Positions 1 to 9,385 of a stretch of DNA of 64,000 nucleotides are shown here, in pieces (position 1 is the first letter of the stretch; the number at the start of each line of letters is the position of its first letter). This stretch comes from Henckelia pumila (taxonomy: Eukaryota > Streptophyta > Magnoliopsida > Lamiales > Gesneriaceae). The translations under genes were made by a program, and so were the position numbers. Under the pieces are notes generated by a model. That model saw only the letters and a list, made by a program, of their open reading frames with translations. It was not told the DNA's origin and did no database searches. The DNA is taken from the NCBI RefSeq assembly GCF_033568475.1, contig NC_133123.1, forward strand, positions 150,799,753 through 150,863,752. Reading direction: 5' to 3'.

Positions 1-117
1 TTGAACTCTCCACTCTCATTCTTTTCCAACAAGTCATCCTACATTTTTAAACATAACAAATCAATCCAAGAAATATATATATGAAGGCATTATGTAAATC
101 GATAAAGTTAAAAATTT

Positions 118-1311
118 ACAATTTTTGTAGCGATTTCTGATGTCTCTGTATTTGTAATTTTTCCAGATTTGTCTTCCCGAGCTTTGCGCCAAAGAATTGA
201 TCTGTCAACTTCTTCATCTTTGGCAATTATATTTTTCTCCTTTTGCAATTCAAAAATTCAGAATCTTAACTGAAGGGCTATCAAAATATTTTCAAAAACA
301 ACATAGAGAAGAATTATGGACACCAAATGTGATTAACAGATAAATATATACAAGTACGTAAATTAAAAAAATAAGACAGTATATTATACACGAAAAAATG
401 ACAAACGAATGATCAAAAGCTTACCAGCTCAGCCTCCAAGCCAATGTAACCTTTTCGAGACAGTCTATGGTGATATTTACAATGCTTGGTCCTGTCCTTT
501 TGCTTTTCATGAGTAATCTATATCATAATTTACTTCCGTTAAGTACGGAAATTAGTAATTCTTAAAATAAACATGGAAATTCTTAAAGTACCTCCCATGA
601 TGGATCTAGTCTTGCATCCACAAATGCCTTACATTCAGCTACTGGTAGCTGATATTGACTTGGTGGAGAAATCAACGTTTTAGGATTATCTCTGTTGGGC
701 CAGACATATCTACTAGTCAATTTATTTTTGAAATCTCTCCATTTTTGAGCTGCTGAACTCATCACAGCTGACTGGCTTTGTGGCGCTACTTCAAAGACAT
801 TCTGAAACAAAATATGTTAGTTGAATGATTGAATCGAATGGATTCAATCCCATAAAGAAAATTTATGTGTACAGACAAGAAAGCAGTCAATCTAAAGAGT
901 AATACAACAATGAACCAATTAATGTTCATATTTATTATGTTTGGAAGATAAACTTACCGATATCTCTTTCCAAACCTTTTGTTTTATGTTTTCTGGAACA
1001 TCAGGCCACGACTTTATATTGATTGGCACCATGGATCTAGCAATGAAGCCAATGTATGATTGAAGTGCCCTCCCATTTGCGTTGTATGTTGGCCTCCCCA
1101 AGTCATCATAGTTAATCTTTGCTTTTTTTCCCCATCTTGCAGCTGCAGTTTGCTTAGCCATCATTGTACGACCTCGCTTGTTCTTTTGCACATCTACATG
1201 TTCTTCTCCATTAGTAAGTGCATGTGGCTCTGCATCTCCACGAGTCTTACCAACACTTAATCCATGCATCTCCTCAACTGCAGCTTTATTTTTCTGCCTT
1301 CTCTTACTCAT
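118..1311 (-). pseudogene. CACTA second gene: Transposase_24 (Ptta/En/Spm-type) protein, 3' part outside window
   Basis: I recognise this as the plant Ptta/En/Spm transposase family, an accessory protein of CACTA elements, probably binding the element ends. The start ATG is at 1311-1309 (MSKRRQKNK). Exon 1 runs to 958 and has the family block GRPTYNANGRALQSYIGFI and VPENIKQKVWKEI. A GTAAGT donor at 957 pairs with a GTTTCAG acceptor at 808-802, and reading continues as NVFEVAPQSQ. Exon 2 (801-592) has KWRDFKNKLTSRYVWP. A third exon near 505-425 has HRLSRKGYIGLEAEL and a fourth near 240-118 has DRSILWRKAREDKSGKI. Exons 1 to 4 look open. Retroelement A lies 138 bp upstream of the ATG, so normal expression is unlikely. 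Filed as a pseudogene because of its broken parent element, not because of a lesion seen here. Confidence 0.65.
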
Positions 1312-1443
1312 TATATGTGCTGTCCACTGCATAAGAATATTCAAACCACTATTAACATATAATGATAACATAAATATAAATATAAACATGATAAATAATA
1401 ACAAAAGACATAATAACATATACATAAACATAAGGAAGGGACA

Positions 1444-1448
1444 GGAGA
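1444..1448. repeat. Target site duplication of retroelement A, left copy (GGAGA)
   Basis: GGAGA directly precedes the TG that opens the A 5' LTR and is repeated at 19699-19703 directly after the closing CA. Confidence 0.95.
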
Positions 1449-3772
1449 TGTAAGACCCGAAAATATTAAATTATTAATTATGGAATTTGAGAATTTAATT
1501 CCATATTATGGGCTAATATTGATTTAAGAAGTGAAAGAAATTATAGATTTAATTTTCGAGTTGAAAATATTTAATTTGGAATTTTCTGGATTTTAAAAAT
1601 TAAATTCCGAGAATTCTTAAATTAAAAGAATAAATATTCAATTTGAATATTTATGGAATTTGAGATTAAATTCCATATTTCGGAAATTAAAGAATATTAA
1701 TTTTGAAGATACAACCCGATCAGGAACTGATTTGAGAATATCGAAGATTCGAGGACTAAAGAGCAATAGGCCGGGATTATTGATTTAATCCGAATTTATT
1801 TAATTTTAATCCGAGTATATTTAATTTGGGAATATTTAGAGTTTCGATTTAAATTCTAATATTCTTAAATTATTTTGGATTGAAATTGAATTAAAACGAA
1901 GGCCGAGGACTGAATTGCAATTAAAGAAGACTTGAGAGACTAAATTGCAAATATGCAATACATATCTGATTTTACATTAGATTATCAGCATGAAACGTGT
2001 TTGTAGCATAGGAAATTCAGAAAAGGAAAGGGAGAAAATCGAACAGAGGCGAACCCTCTTCATTTTCTTTTGAGTTCTTGTTTTCAAATCCTCGTAACTT
2101 TTGATCCGCTCGTCCGATTTCAATTCAGAAAGATGTTCTGGAATCCTTGCGACGAGAACTTCAATTTGATGTAAGTATTATGATATGTTTGATAGATTTC
2201 AAAATCAGTTATGAGCAGAGATCAGAACTTGATGTTAGTTTTGTGTTCATGCATGTTCATTCAATTTGATATTGAAACCGAATCGACGATTTGATGTTGA
2301 ATGAACTTGTCATGATTTCCAGCATGTATATAAAGAGTTATATCAGCTGATTGTGTTTAATATGCTGGTTTATGAGGTTATAGTGATGATATATCACACG
2401 TTTATGAAATTAAAGAAGTTAACGTCGAATTCGATATTTCGTCGGTTACCGATATTTAATCGCTACGCTGTTGATTGATGTTTTGAAGCCGTTTTGATAG
2501 CCAATGACTGAGATAAGACCTTCTTTGAAATGTTATTGATGATATAGCTTTTTTATTTCTTAGTTTCAGATGAGTTTCAAAGGCTAACGACTCACGACTC
2601 CGAGTTGTATCGAAGAAGAAGACGTTGAGGAATGAAGCGATATGATTGATGACATATTGATGATTTTGAATCGATATTAAAATGATTGAATAGAATGAAG
2701 ATTGATATGAATGTTTGACGCTTTGTTTCAGATTTGAAGCGTTCAAAACAGAAGAAATACGAAGGTATAATGACGACATCACGAGTCAGGAACTTTGAAA
2801 CTCAAGAACGACTATTATTGAGTTATCCCGCCAAAATCACATACGTATTTATTGTTTTGATTTGATTTTGATGTTGTCGATCCATCCCAGGTAGTGGATC
2901 TTTGATTTGAGTCGATATGATTATGATATGAGACTATATTGAATTGATTCTATGCCAAGGTTGCGGTTAACCTTATTTTCTAGCCCAGAATGGCTACGTT
3001 AGATGAATATTCATGTCAAGATCGGATACGAATCTTGATGGCAATGAAGTTGAATGAATCAATTCTCGATCGATCGAAAGAAGCGTTATTTACTCTATTT
3101 GTTGAGTCGAGTTAAATAGAGTCGATATGATTTATTTAACGCTTTTGATATGTTGCTTATACTGAGATGATTTGTCACCGGAGTTTATCCGGCTGTTGCT
3201 TTGTTTTGTATGTGTGCATTGCAACAGATGGGGCAGGAGCTAGTTTGAGAGGACGTTGATAGCTCGGGAGCGAGATTTAGCAAGTGTGAACTCGGGTTTT
3301 AAGTTGAAAAACTTAACATGAAACTTATGTTTTAGAAGCTCACTTTTGAGACTTGGCGTAGCTTGTAGTTTCATGCCTTTTGAGCTATTTATTTGATGTA
3401 ATAAATGCATGATTTGATGTTAGAAACTTGATATATGAATGTATGCATGTTCTTAGCTTTTATAACATGTTTTAGACTTTAATTTGATAGCTTGGAATGG
3501 ATGGAAATGATCAAGAATGGCTGCTGAAAAACAGGGTGAAATTCTGCCCAAGAAGCGCCCGAGCTGCAGTTTTTAGCAGCCCGAGCGCGAGCCTTCTGTT
3601 TTGGAAAAGATCAGGGGCGCCCGGCGGTAGTTTTTAACCGCCCGTGCCCACCCCTTTTTGAAAAAAAATAAATAAATAAAATTTCTTGATCCTTATTCTT
3701 TCCTTATTAGATTAATAATGCTTATTTATTAATTGCCTTAAGATTTGAGATTAGCAACCCGAGGCTCTCACA
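1449..3772 (+). repeat. Retroelement A 5' LTR (2324 bp)
   Basis: Opens TGTAAGACCCG and closes CTCTCACA. Its end is followed closely by the primer-binding site. It has about 1 kb in its middle (about 2066-3090) that the 3' LTR lacks. Near its end (3545-3655) are two GC-rich palindromic blocks in an AT-rich context. Confidence 0.92.
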
Positions 3773-3777
3773 ACAGG

Positions 3778-3789
3778 TGGTATCAGAGC
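3778..3789 (+). promoter_or_regulatory. Primer-binding site of retroelement A
   Basis: TGGTATCAGAGC is complementary to the 3' end of plant initiator methionine tRNA and lies 5 nt after the LTR. It is the expected start of minus-strand DNA synthesis. Confidence 0.9.
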
Positions 3790-5276
3790 GATAAGTTTTG
3801 TGACTAAGATAGAAGTTGAGCGTGGTAGATTGAGTCACATGCATTTATAGTATTGCATGATTATGCATTTCTTGATTCGATGATATGATGAATTGCATGT
3901 GACCATGATCTACTTTTGAAATGAAACTACTTGATTTACTGATTTGTAAATTTTTGAATTTCTTACTAATTTGTAAGTAATTTCTGAATTTCTTATTGAT
4001 TGTTATAAGATTTTCCCCGGGTGATGTAAGCACCCAAAATTGAATAAACCAGTGTTCTTTGGGTGACGTAAGCACCCCAGACTGACAGAATTGTATGGCC
4101 AGAAGAAACAGAATGGTATGGTCAGACTGAATAGAACCGTATTGCTCAGCTGAAAGAAGTATCTCTAATTGATCAGAACAGAATATCAGCGAATGAATAG
4201 ATGTTATTGCAGGTAGAAGTTGGCCTGAAGTACTTGATCAGTTGTTCAAATACCTGAAAGATACAGATGAATATCGTATCAGATCGACTGTCTACCAACT
4301 TCAAGACCTAGCAACCAGCTGATAGATTTTGACGGAGAAAATGATGAAAGAACAGAGGTATATTAATTTGTTGGTAAGTGTTTAGAACATGATTTTTGTT
4401 TATAGTTCTTTGCCACAACAGATAGAAATGATGAGAAAGAAAAATATACCATCTCGAAGTTGAATATTTTGAATATTGAAGAATGTTTTATTAGAATTTT
4501 CAAGCCTACTATAATTCTTTGAATTGTAGATGATGAAAAAGCTCAAGATTGAGTGAAGTAATTAATGGCTTGAATTTGAAGATTATGTCTGATTAAATGT
4601 TGACGACTGAAACATTTTATGAAAGACATAGACATGACTAAGAGAACAGAAATTGACTGATGAAGTAGAATGAATGAAATTGTAGATATGCCACAGTGTA
4701 TGAGATAATCACCATTGGCTGCAATTTTCCTTCCACAAGAGATATGAAAGTAGTTCTTTACCTCTAGTAGACCGATACAGATAACATACATTGTAGAGGG
4801 AGTTATCTGGACAAGCAAATGTGGTAGATTATATTTGAAGCAAATCAGGTTTTAAGTTGATTTGAATGAAGAACAGTTTCAGAAATATACAGAGTAAGAG
4901 AATGAAAATGCACCCGAGAATGAAATTGCAGGTAACAGATTTATTTTGTTTTAACCTGTTTATGTTAAATGGTGTAAGAGATATATGATAGCGGAAAGCT
5001 TATTATATGATGATCTCTGTATCAGAAAAGAGAATTTGTGAATTGAACTGAAGAATGGAACTATTGCTTCGATGAACTGAAACTGAACATGATTGTGTTC
5101 ATATTGAAATATCTGTTTATGCTGCATGATAGATGACGATGCACTAATAAAATACAGATGAGCAGAAGAATTGAGGATAAGAAGCTATAAAATTAGATCA
5201 GCAAGAACATAATGTGCATATGAATATGATGATATGGAATAGAATCTCGAATTAAGATTCTGTGATTTCGGTTTGA
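3790..5276 (+). other. Degenerate interior of retroelement A, left part
   Basis: AT-rich sequence with frequent stops in all frames and no domain I can recognise. It continues at 15490 beyond element B. Confidence 0.6.
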
Positions 5277-5281
5277 TATAT
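5277..5281. repeat. Target site duplication of retroelement B, left copy (TATAT)
   Basis: TATAT precedes the B 5' LTR and recurs at 15485-15489 after the B 3' LTR. Confidence 0.93.
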
Positions 5282-7963
5282 TGTAACACCCGGTATTTTT
5301 AAATACGTAAATCCGCCTGCATAATTAGGATATTTAATTATTTAAATTTATGATTTATGGGTTAAATAATTATGTGAATTAATTGTGCATGATTTAATTT
5401 ATTTTTAAGCGTTTAACCCATAATTAGTGATTTTTATGATTTTTAGTATTTTAATTATTTGATCGCGTAGACGGGACCGTGGACGGACGAGATGACAACT
5501 TTCCACCCAAATTATTTTATGAGCCTTTTTTAGAGCCTTAAAATATTATTTTGAGTTTTATTATCTCAAAATTTTAAGTATTTAATTTTTATTTAATTTT
5601 AGGGGTCATTTTTATCCAAAATTAGCCAAAATAATGATTTTTAATTATCTTTAAAATTCCCCTAATTCTTAATTTCGGGATTTTATAAATTTTTAATTTA
5701 AGTTTCCGATTTAAATTTTTTAGAATGTTTAAATTTTATATTATTTTATTTATCAACCTAAAAACCCATTTTCTTAAATATTAAAAACCTAAATCTACCC
5801 AATCCCACCCAAACCTCACGTCACTCCTAGCATCAGCCGCCACCCCCCCACTCCTTGTTCTTCATCCTCTCGACCCAGCAGTTCCAGAAAAGCCATAGCC
5901 AAGGTCCTCGAAGCTCCGAAGTTCCTTATTTTCGTCCCGTCGTCCCGGAACCGTCCCACGTTCGTGTTTCTCGGCGTATATCGGTGAAAGGCATGAACTC
6001 TTTTCTAATTTTCGTACAATATCAGTGATATAGTGTGTGTGGGTATGCATCGAAATATTTTTTTCAGAAATCTTCAAGAAATTCTATCGGTTTATTGAAG
6101 TATGCGTATTGTGTTTGAAATGGATGATCATGTTCACGTTTTTTTTTTTATTATTTCCATGGATGTGTACAGCTGATGGCTCGGTCCAGAGGGGTCCTAA
6201 GGTGCCTTAGGGTCGGTCGGGGTCAGTCGGTTTGGGCTGGAATGAGGCCAGGACCGATCTACACCACGTCGGCTCCAAGGTAGGCGCAGATTAGGGTTTA
6301 GGATGAGAGGCTGCGGCTTGGTGGTTGGGGCGTGCATGGGGCTGGGGCTAGGCTCAGGTTAGGTCCGCCCGGACGTGGGCTACGTCCGGGCGGCGGTGCT
6401 TCGGCCAGGGGCGGCCGGAGCCGGCCGGCAGTAGCCATGGAATGGCTGCTGCTCACGGCCACAGCCGAAGAAAAGGAAGGGGTTCGGGTCTAGGGTTCTG
6501 CAGGGTACCGGGTCGGGTTATGGGGCTTGGGTCGGGTCGGATAGGTCTAGGGTCGGGTCAGGTGGTTCGGGTCCGGGTTTGGTGGGCCGGGCTCGAGTCT
6601 TTTTATTTTTAAAATATTTTATGAATTAATGGGTTATTGAGTCAATTAAATTAAAATAAAATTATTTGGACTCCCAAATAATTTTATATGGACTTTTAAA
6701 ATTTTAATTAAGTTAGTCCATTAATTTTATGGGCTTTTGGGCCCATAAAAGTTATTGGGCCAGTCTTTGAGTTTTTGGGCCCATTAGGCCAGTTTAAGTT
6801 GTTATTGGGCTTAGTGTATTTTAATGGGCTTTATTAATTTAATTGGGCTTAGAATAATTATTTGGGCTTAAAGTTTAAGATATTGGGCTTAAGTATGTTA
6901 ATGGGCCAGATTTAAGTAAATGGGCTTGAGTGTTAGGGCCAGCAGTCCAGAACCATCCATGAGAAAATTGCTTTTGTGTCCTGATTATATATTTAATTAT
7001 TTTTATGCATTTAAGTTATTTTAATATTTATATGTTAGTAAGAAAATTTAATTAAATATATATGAAGGACACACAATTTATTTAAGTACATGCATTCATG
7101 AAATCAATTTTTATGCTATGATTGAAATTCTATGGTTGAGCAAATAAAATATTTTAGGTGGAAATTGAAGTAGTGTGGCCATTTATGGGCAGTTTTCTGC
7201 CATTTATGTATGGGCAGTTTCTGCCATTTATGTATGGGTGGTTCGCCACCAGCCTCGTACGATGGTTTCTTAGACTGATCAGTCGCACTATAAGTATGGG
7301 TCACACTTACGGATAGGACCATTCGATGTTAAGAAAATAAATGCTCAACAACTCAAGTATGTATGTTATGTATTATGTATTTATGTTTATTTAAGTAAGT
7401 TATGTTATGTAATTTTTTAAGCATGCTCATTCATGTATATGTATGTATTAGTACTAAATTGTTTTAAATTATTTTGAACCCTTGTTAGTATGCATGTTGG
7501 GCCTCTAGGCTCACTACACTGATATGGTGCAGGTGAGTACGTAGAGGAGCAGGTTACTCCTACCGGTGGTGAGGATGTATGAGCAGCGCTGCAGTAGCCC
7601 CGTGACCGTGACAGCTTCTGAGTCACCGTGCTTGAGTCTTAAGATACATTTTATTATTTTTAAGGGTTGAGGTGTTTGGAATATTTTATTAAATATTTTA
7701 GTGCATGCACACTTTTTATTTATTTTATTTATGCAGTATATTTTGAATTATAGGGGTTGACTCAGATATTTATTTAATTCAAAGAATGCATTTTATTTAA
7801 GTATTTAAATTGTTTATTTATTTAGTCCTGAATTTATTTTAAGTATTTTAATTCAGTGCATATATGTATGGGCATATATTTACATATTTTATTTAGTAGT
7901 ATAAAAAAAAAAAAAAAAAAAATTTTCCGCATATTTATTTATTATAGAGTTAGGGTCGTTTCA
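5282..7963 (+). repeat. Retroelement B 5' LTR (2682 bp)
   Basis: Opens TGTAACACCCGG and closes GTCGTTTCA, just upstream of the primer site. It holds a GC-rich island (6170-6600) with a perfect 12-bp hairpin, a run of TGGGCC/TGGGCT motifs (6580-6945), and an A-run near 7903-7920 close to the 3' end. Open frames inside it are repeated unchanged in the other LTR and show no protein family. Confidence 0.95.
6580..6945 (+). promoter_or_regulatory. Cluster of site II-like TGGGCC/TGGGCT motifs in the B LTR
   Basis: About a dozen copies of TGGGCC or TGGGCT occur in under 400 bp, mostly in the same orientation and embedded in A/T-rich sequence. TGGGCY is the plant site II element bound by TCP-family transcription factors. 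The same block is present in the 3' LTR (about 14105-14455). A promoter role is inferred from position and motif only. Confidence 0.45.
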
Positions 7964-7965
7964 GT

Positions 7966-7977
7966 TGGTATCAGAGC
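7966..7977 (+). promoter_or_regulatory. Primer-binding site of retroelement B
   Basis: TGGTATCAGAGC, the initiator-Met tRNA complement, starts 2 nt after the LTR end. Confidence 0.93.
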
Positions 7978-8147
7978 ACGGTTCTTGGAGGGGTCACTAC
8001 TGCTTTGCGAGCTCAGAAATCCACGCTACCGGTCTGTAAGTTTTAATGTTTATAGTATGATTTAATTTCTAGAATTTAAGTTAGCCTTAATTTTAAACAC
8101 TTAGTTATGTATGGCGATTTACGTAAATAAATATGTGGTGGTGCAGA

Positions 8148-9206
8148 ATGCCTCCCAGACCAGTGAATCGACGTGGGAGACCTCCACCTCCACCTCCACC
8201 GCCACCTCCGCAGCACCCCATGACAGCACTGGAGCAGGCCAGTGCCACGATGATGGCGGGTATTACTGCCTTGCTGGAGCAGCAGGCTGCCCGTCCCAGA
8301 CTTTCCCACGAGGAGGACGTCGCAGAGAGGTTCCAGAAGAAGGGGCCTAAGGAGTTTGTGGGGACCACCGATCCGTTGGTGGCTGAGGGATGGATTCGCT
8401 CTCTTGAGTCCATTTTCGACTATATGGGGATCACAGACGCCGACAGGGTGAGCTGTGCTACGTATATGATGCGAGGCGATGCAGCCCTTTGGTGGGAGGG
8501 TGCAGTCAGAGGAGTCCATCTACCTACACTGACGTGGGCTGAGTTCAGGCGTATCTTCTACGCCAAATATTTCACTGAGGATGTGCGCAGTCGCATGATC
8601 CGAGAGTTCATGAGTCTCCGTCAGGGGGACAGATCTGTGGTGGAGTACGTGAGCCAGTATGAGAGGGGCTGTCATTTTGTGCCCATGATTGCTGATAGTC
8701 CGCAGGAGAAGCTGCGACAGTTTGTTGAGGGCTTGAGGGCTGAGATCAGGCATGACGTACGTATGGCAGACGTCTTTACATATGAGTCTGCAGTCAGCAG
8801 GGCCTTGCGTTCCGAGGAGGGACGGAGGGAGATACAGAGAGAGCAGCAGGGTAAGAGGCAGTTTGTGCAGACAGGGTATCAGCGACCATCTTCGCAGCCA
8901 CCTGCGAAGAAACAGTCTACAGGGCCATCTAAGGGCCCGAATCAGCAGAGGCCGCAGGGGAAGCCACAGCAGCAGACTAGGGGCGGGGCCCCTACTCCAG
9001 GGAGATATCCAGTGTGTCCGAAGTGCCAGAAGATGCATTCCGGGCAGTGTCTATTGGGAGCAGGAGTCTGCTATCGTTGCAAGGAGCCAGGGCATCAGAT
9101 TGCCAACTGCCCGCAGGGGCAGAATGTCAGTGGGCGAGTTTATGTGATGCAGGCTGAGGAGGCAGACCCAGATACCTCCTTGATCACCGGTATACCTAAC
9201 CCCTAG
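8148..9206 (+). CDS. gag: Gag (capsid/nucleocapsid) of retroelement B
   Basis: Forms the retrotransposon particle and binds the RNA genome. I chose the ATG at 8148 (MPPRPVNRRG) because the in-frame ATG at 8133 adds only five residues and element C has a matching ATGCCT start. A proline run (residues about 12-21, from a CCACCT-type repeat) leads into a retrotransposon gag domain at about residues 80-190, with W, F and Y positions typical of the family. A CCHC zinc knuckle follows at about residues 308-321 (CYRCKEPGHQIANC). The frame ends at TAG 9204-9206, only 14 nt inside an intron starting at 9190. Unspliced RNA would therefore give Gag alone, while spliced RNA continues into protease. Confidence 0.9.
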   Translation: MPPRPVNRRGRPPPPPPPPPPQHPMTALEQASATMMAGITALLEQQAARPRLSHEEDVAERFQKKGPKEFVGTTDPLVAEGWIRSLESIFDYMGITDADRVSCATYMMRGDAALWWEGAVRGVHLPTLTWAEFRRIFYAKYFTEDVRSRMIREFMSLRQGDRSVVEYVSQYERGCHFVPMIADSPQEKLRQFVEGLRAEIRHDVRMADVFTYESAVSRALRSEEGRREIQREQQGKRQFVQTGYQRPSSQPPAKKQSTGPSKGPNQQRPQGKPQQQTRGGAPTPGRYPVCPKCQKMHSGQCLLGAGVCYRCKEPGHQIANCPQGQNVSGRVYVMQAEEADPDTSLITGIPNP

Positions 9207-9385
9207 AACTTTTTCAATTCTTTGCTTTTGTTTAATTGCGATTATATCTGAATGCCTGTTACATGAGTTTAATTATCAGCATGCTAGAATAAGAATTTTG
9301 TTTCTTTGTGATTAGAATTAAGGATTTTAGTGTTTTAACCTTGGGAGCATAGTGGTGTGAATTGTTGGGAATCTTCTGCGTGCAG
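9190..9385 (+). other. Intron between gag and pol of retroelement B (196 bp, GT-AG)
   Basis: The gag frame runs to a G at 9189 followed by GTATACC. The next exon starts at 9386 after TGCGTGCAG. Joining 9189 to 9386 makes one uninterrupted frame reading [26 protein letters not shown], the usual continuous gag-protease junction of this family. The segment is T-rich, like plant introns, and contains the Gag stop codon. Splicing is inferred from sequence; no RNA evidence is available here. Confidence 0.82.

Noticed and set aside
3778..3789. tRNA gene fragments at the TGGTATCAGAGC sites
   Set aside because: These 12-mers are primer-binding sites next to LTRs; no cloverleaf surrounds them.
5862..7626. 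Minus-strand open frames inside the B LTR (for example 5862-6077, 7116-7322, 7417-7626)
   Set aside because: They recur unchanged in the other LTR because the LTRs are near-identical copies, show no family motif and run through repeat-like sequence.
8133..8148. Gag start at 8133 rather than 8148
   Set aside because: The ATG at 8148 is followed by the sequence that resembles the corresponding start in element C, and the extra five residues look like leader sequence.
8178..8211. CRISPR-like or regulatory microsatellite
   Set aside because: The CCACCT repeat encodes the proline run of Gag; there are no spacer-repeat arrays anywhere in the window.
9204..9206. Stop-codon readthrough or frameshifting to express pol in element B
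   Set aside because: After the TAG the next 180 bases contain stops and no protease homology, while exact GT-AG removal restores the conserved junction.
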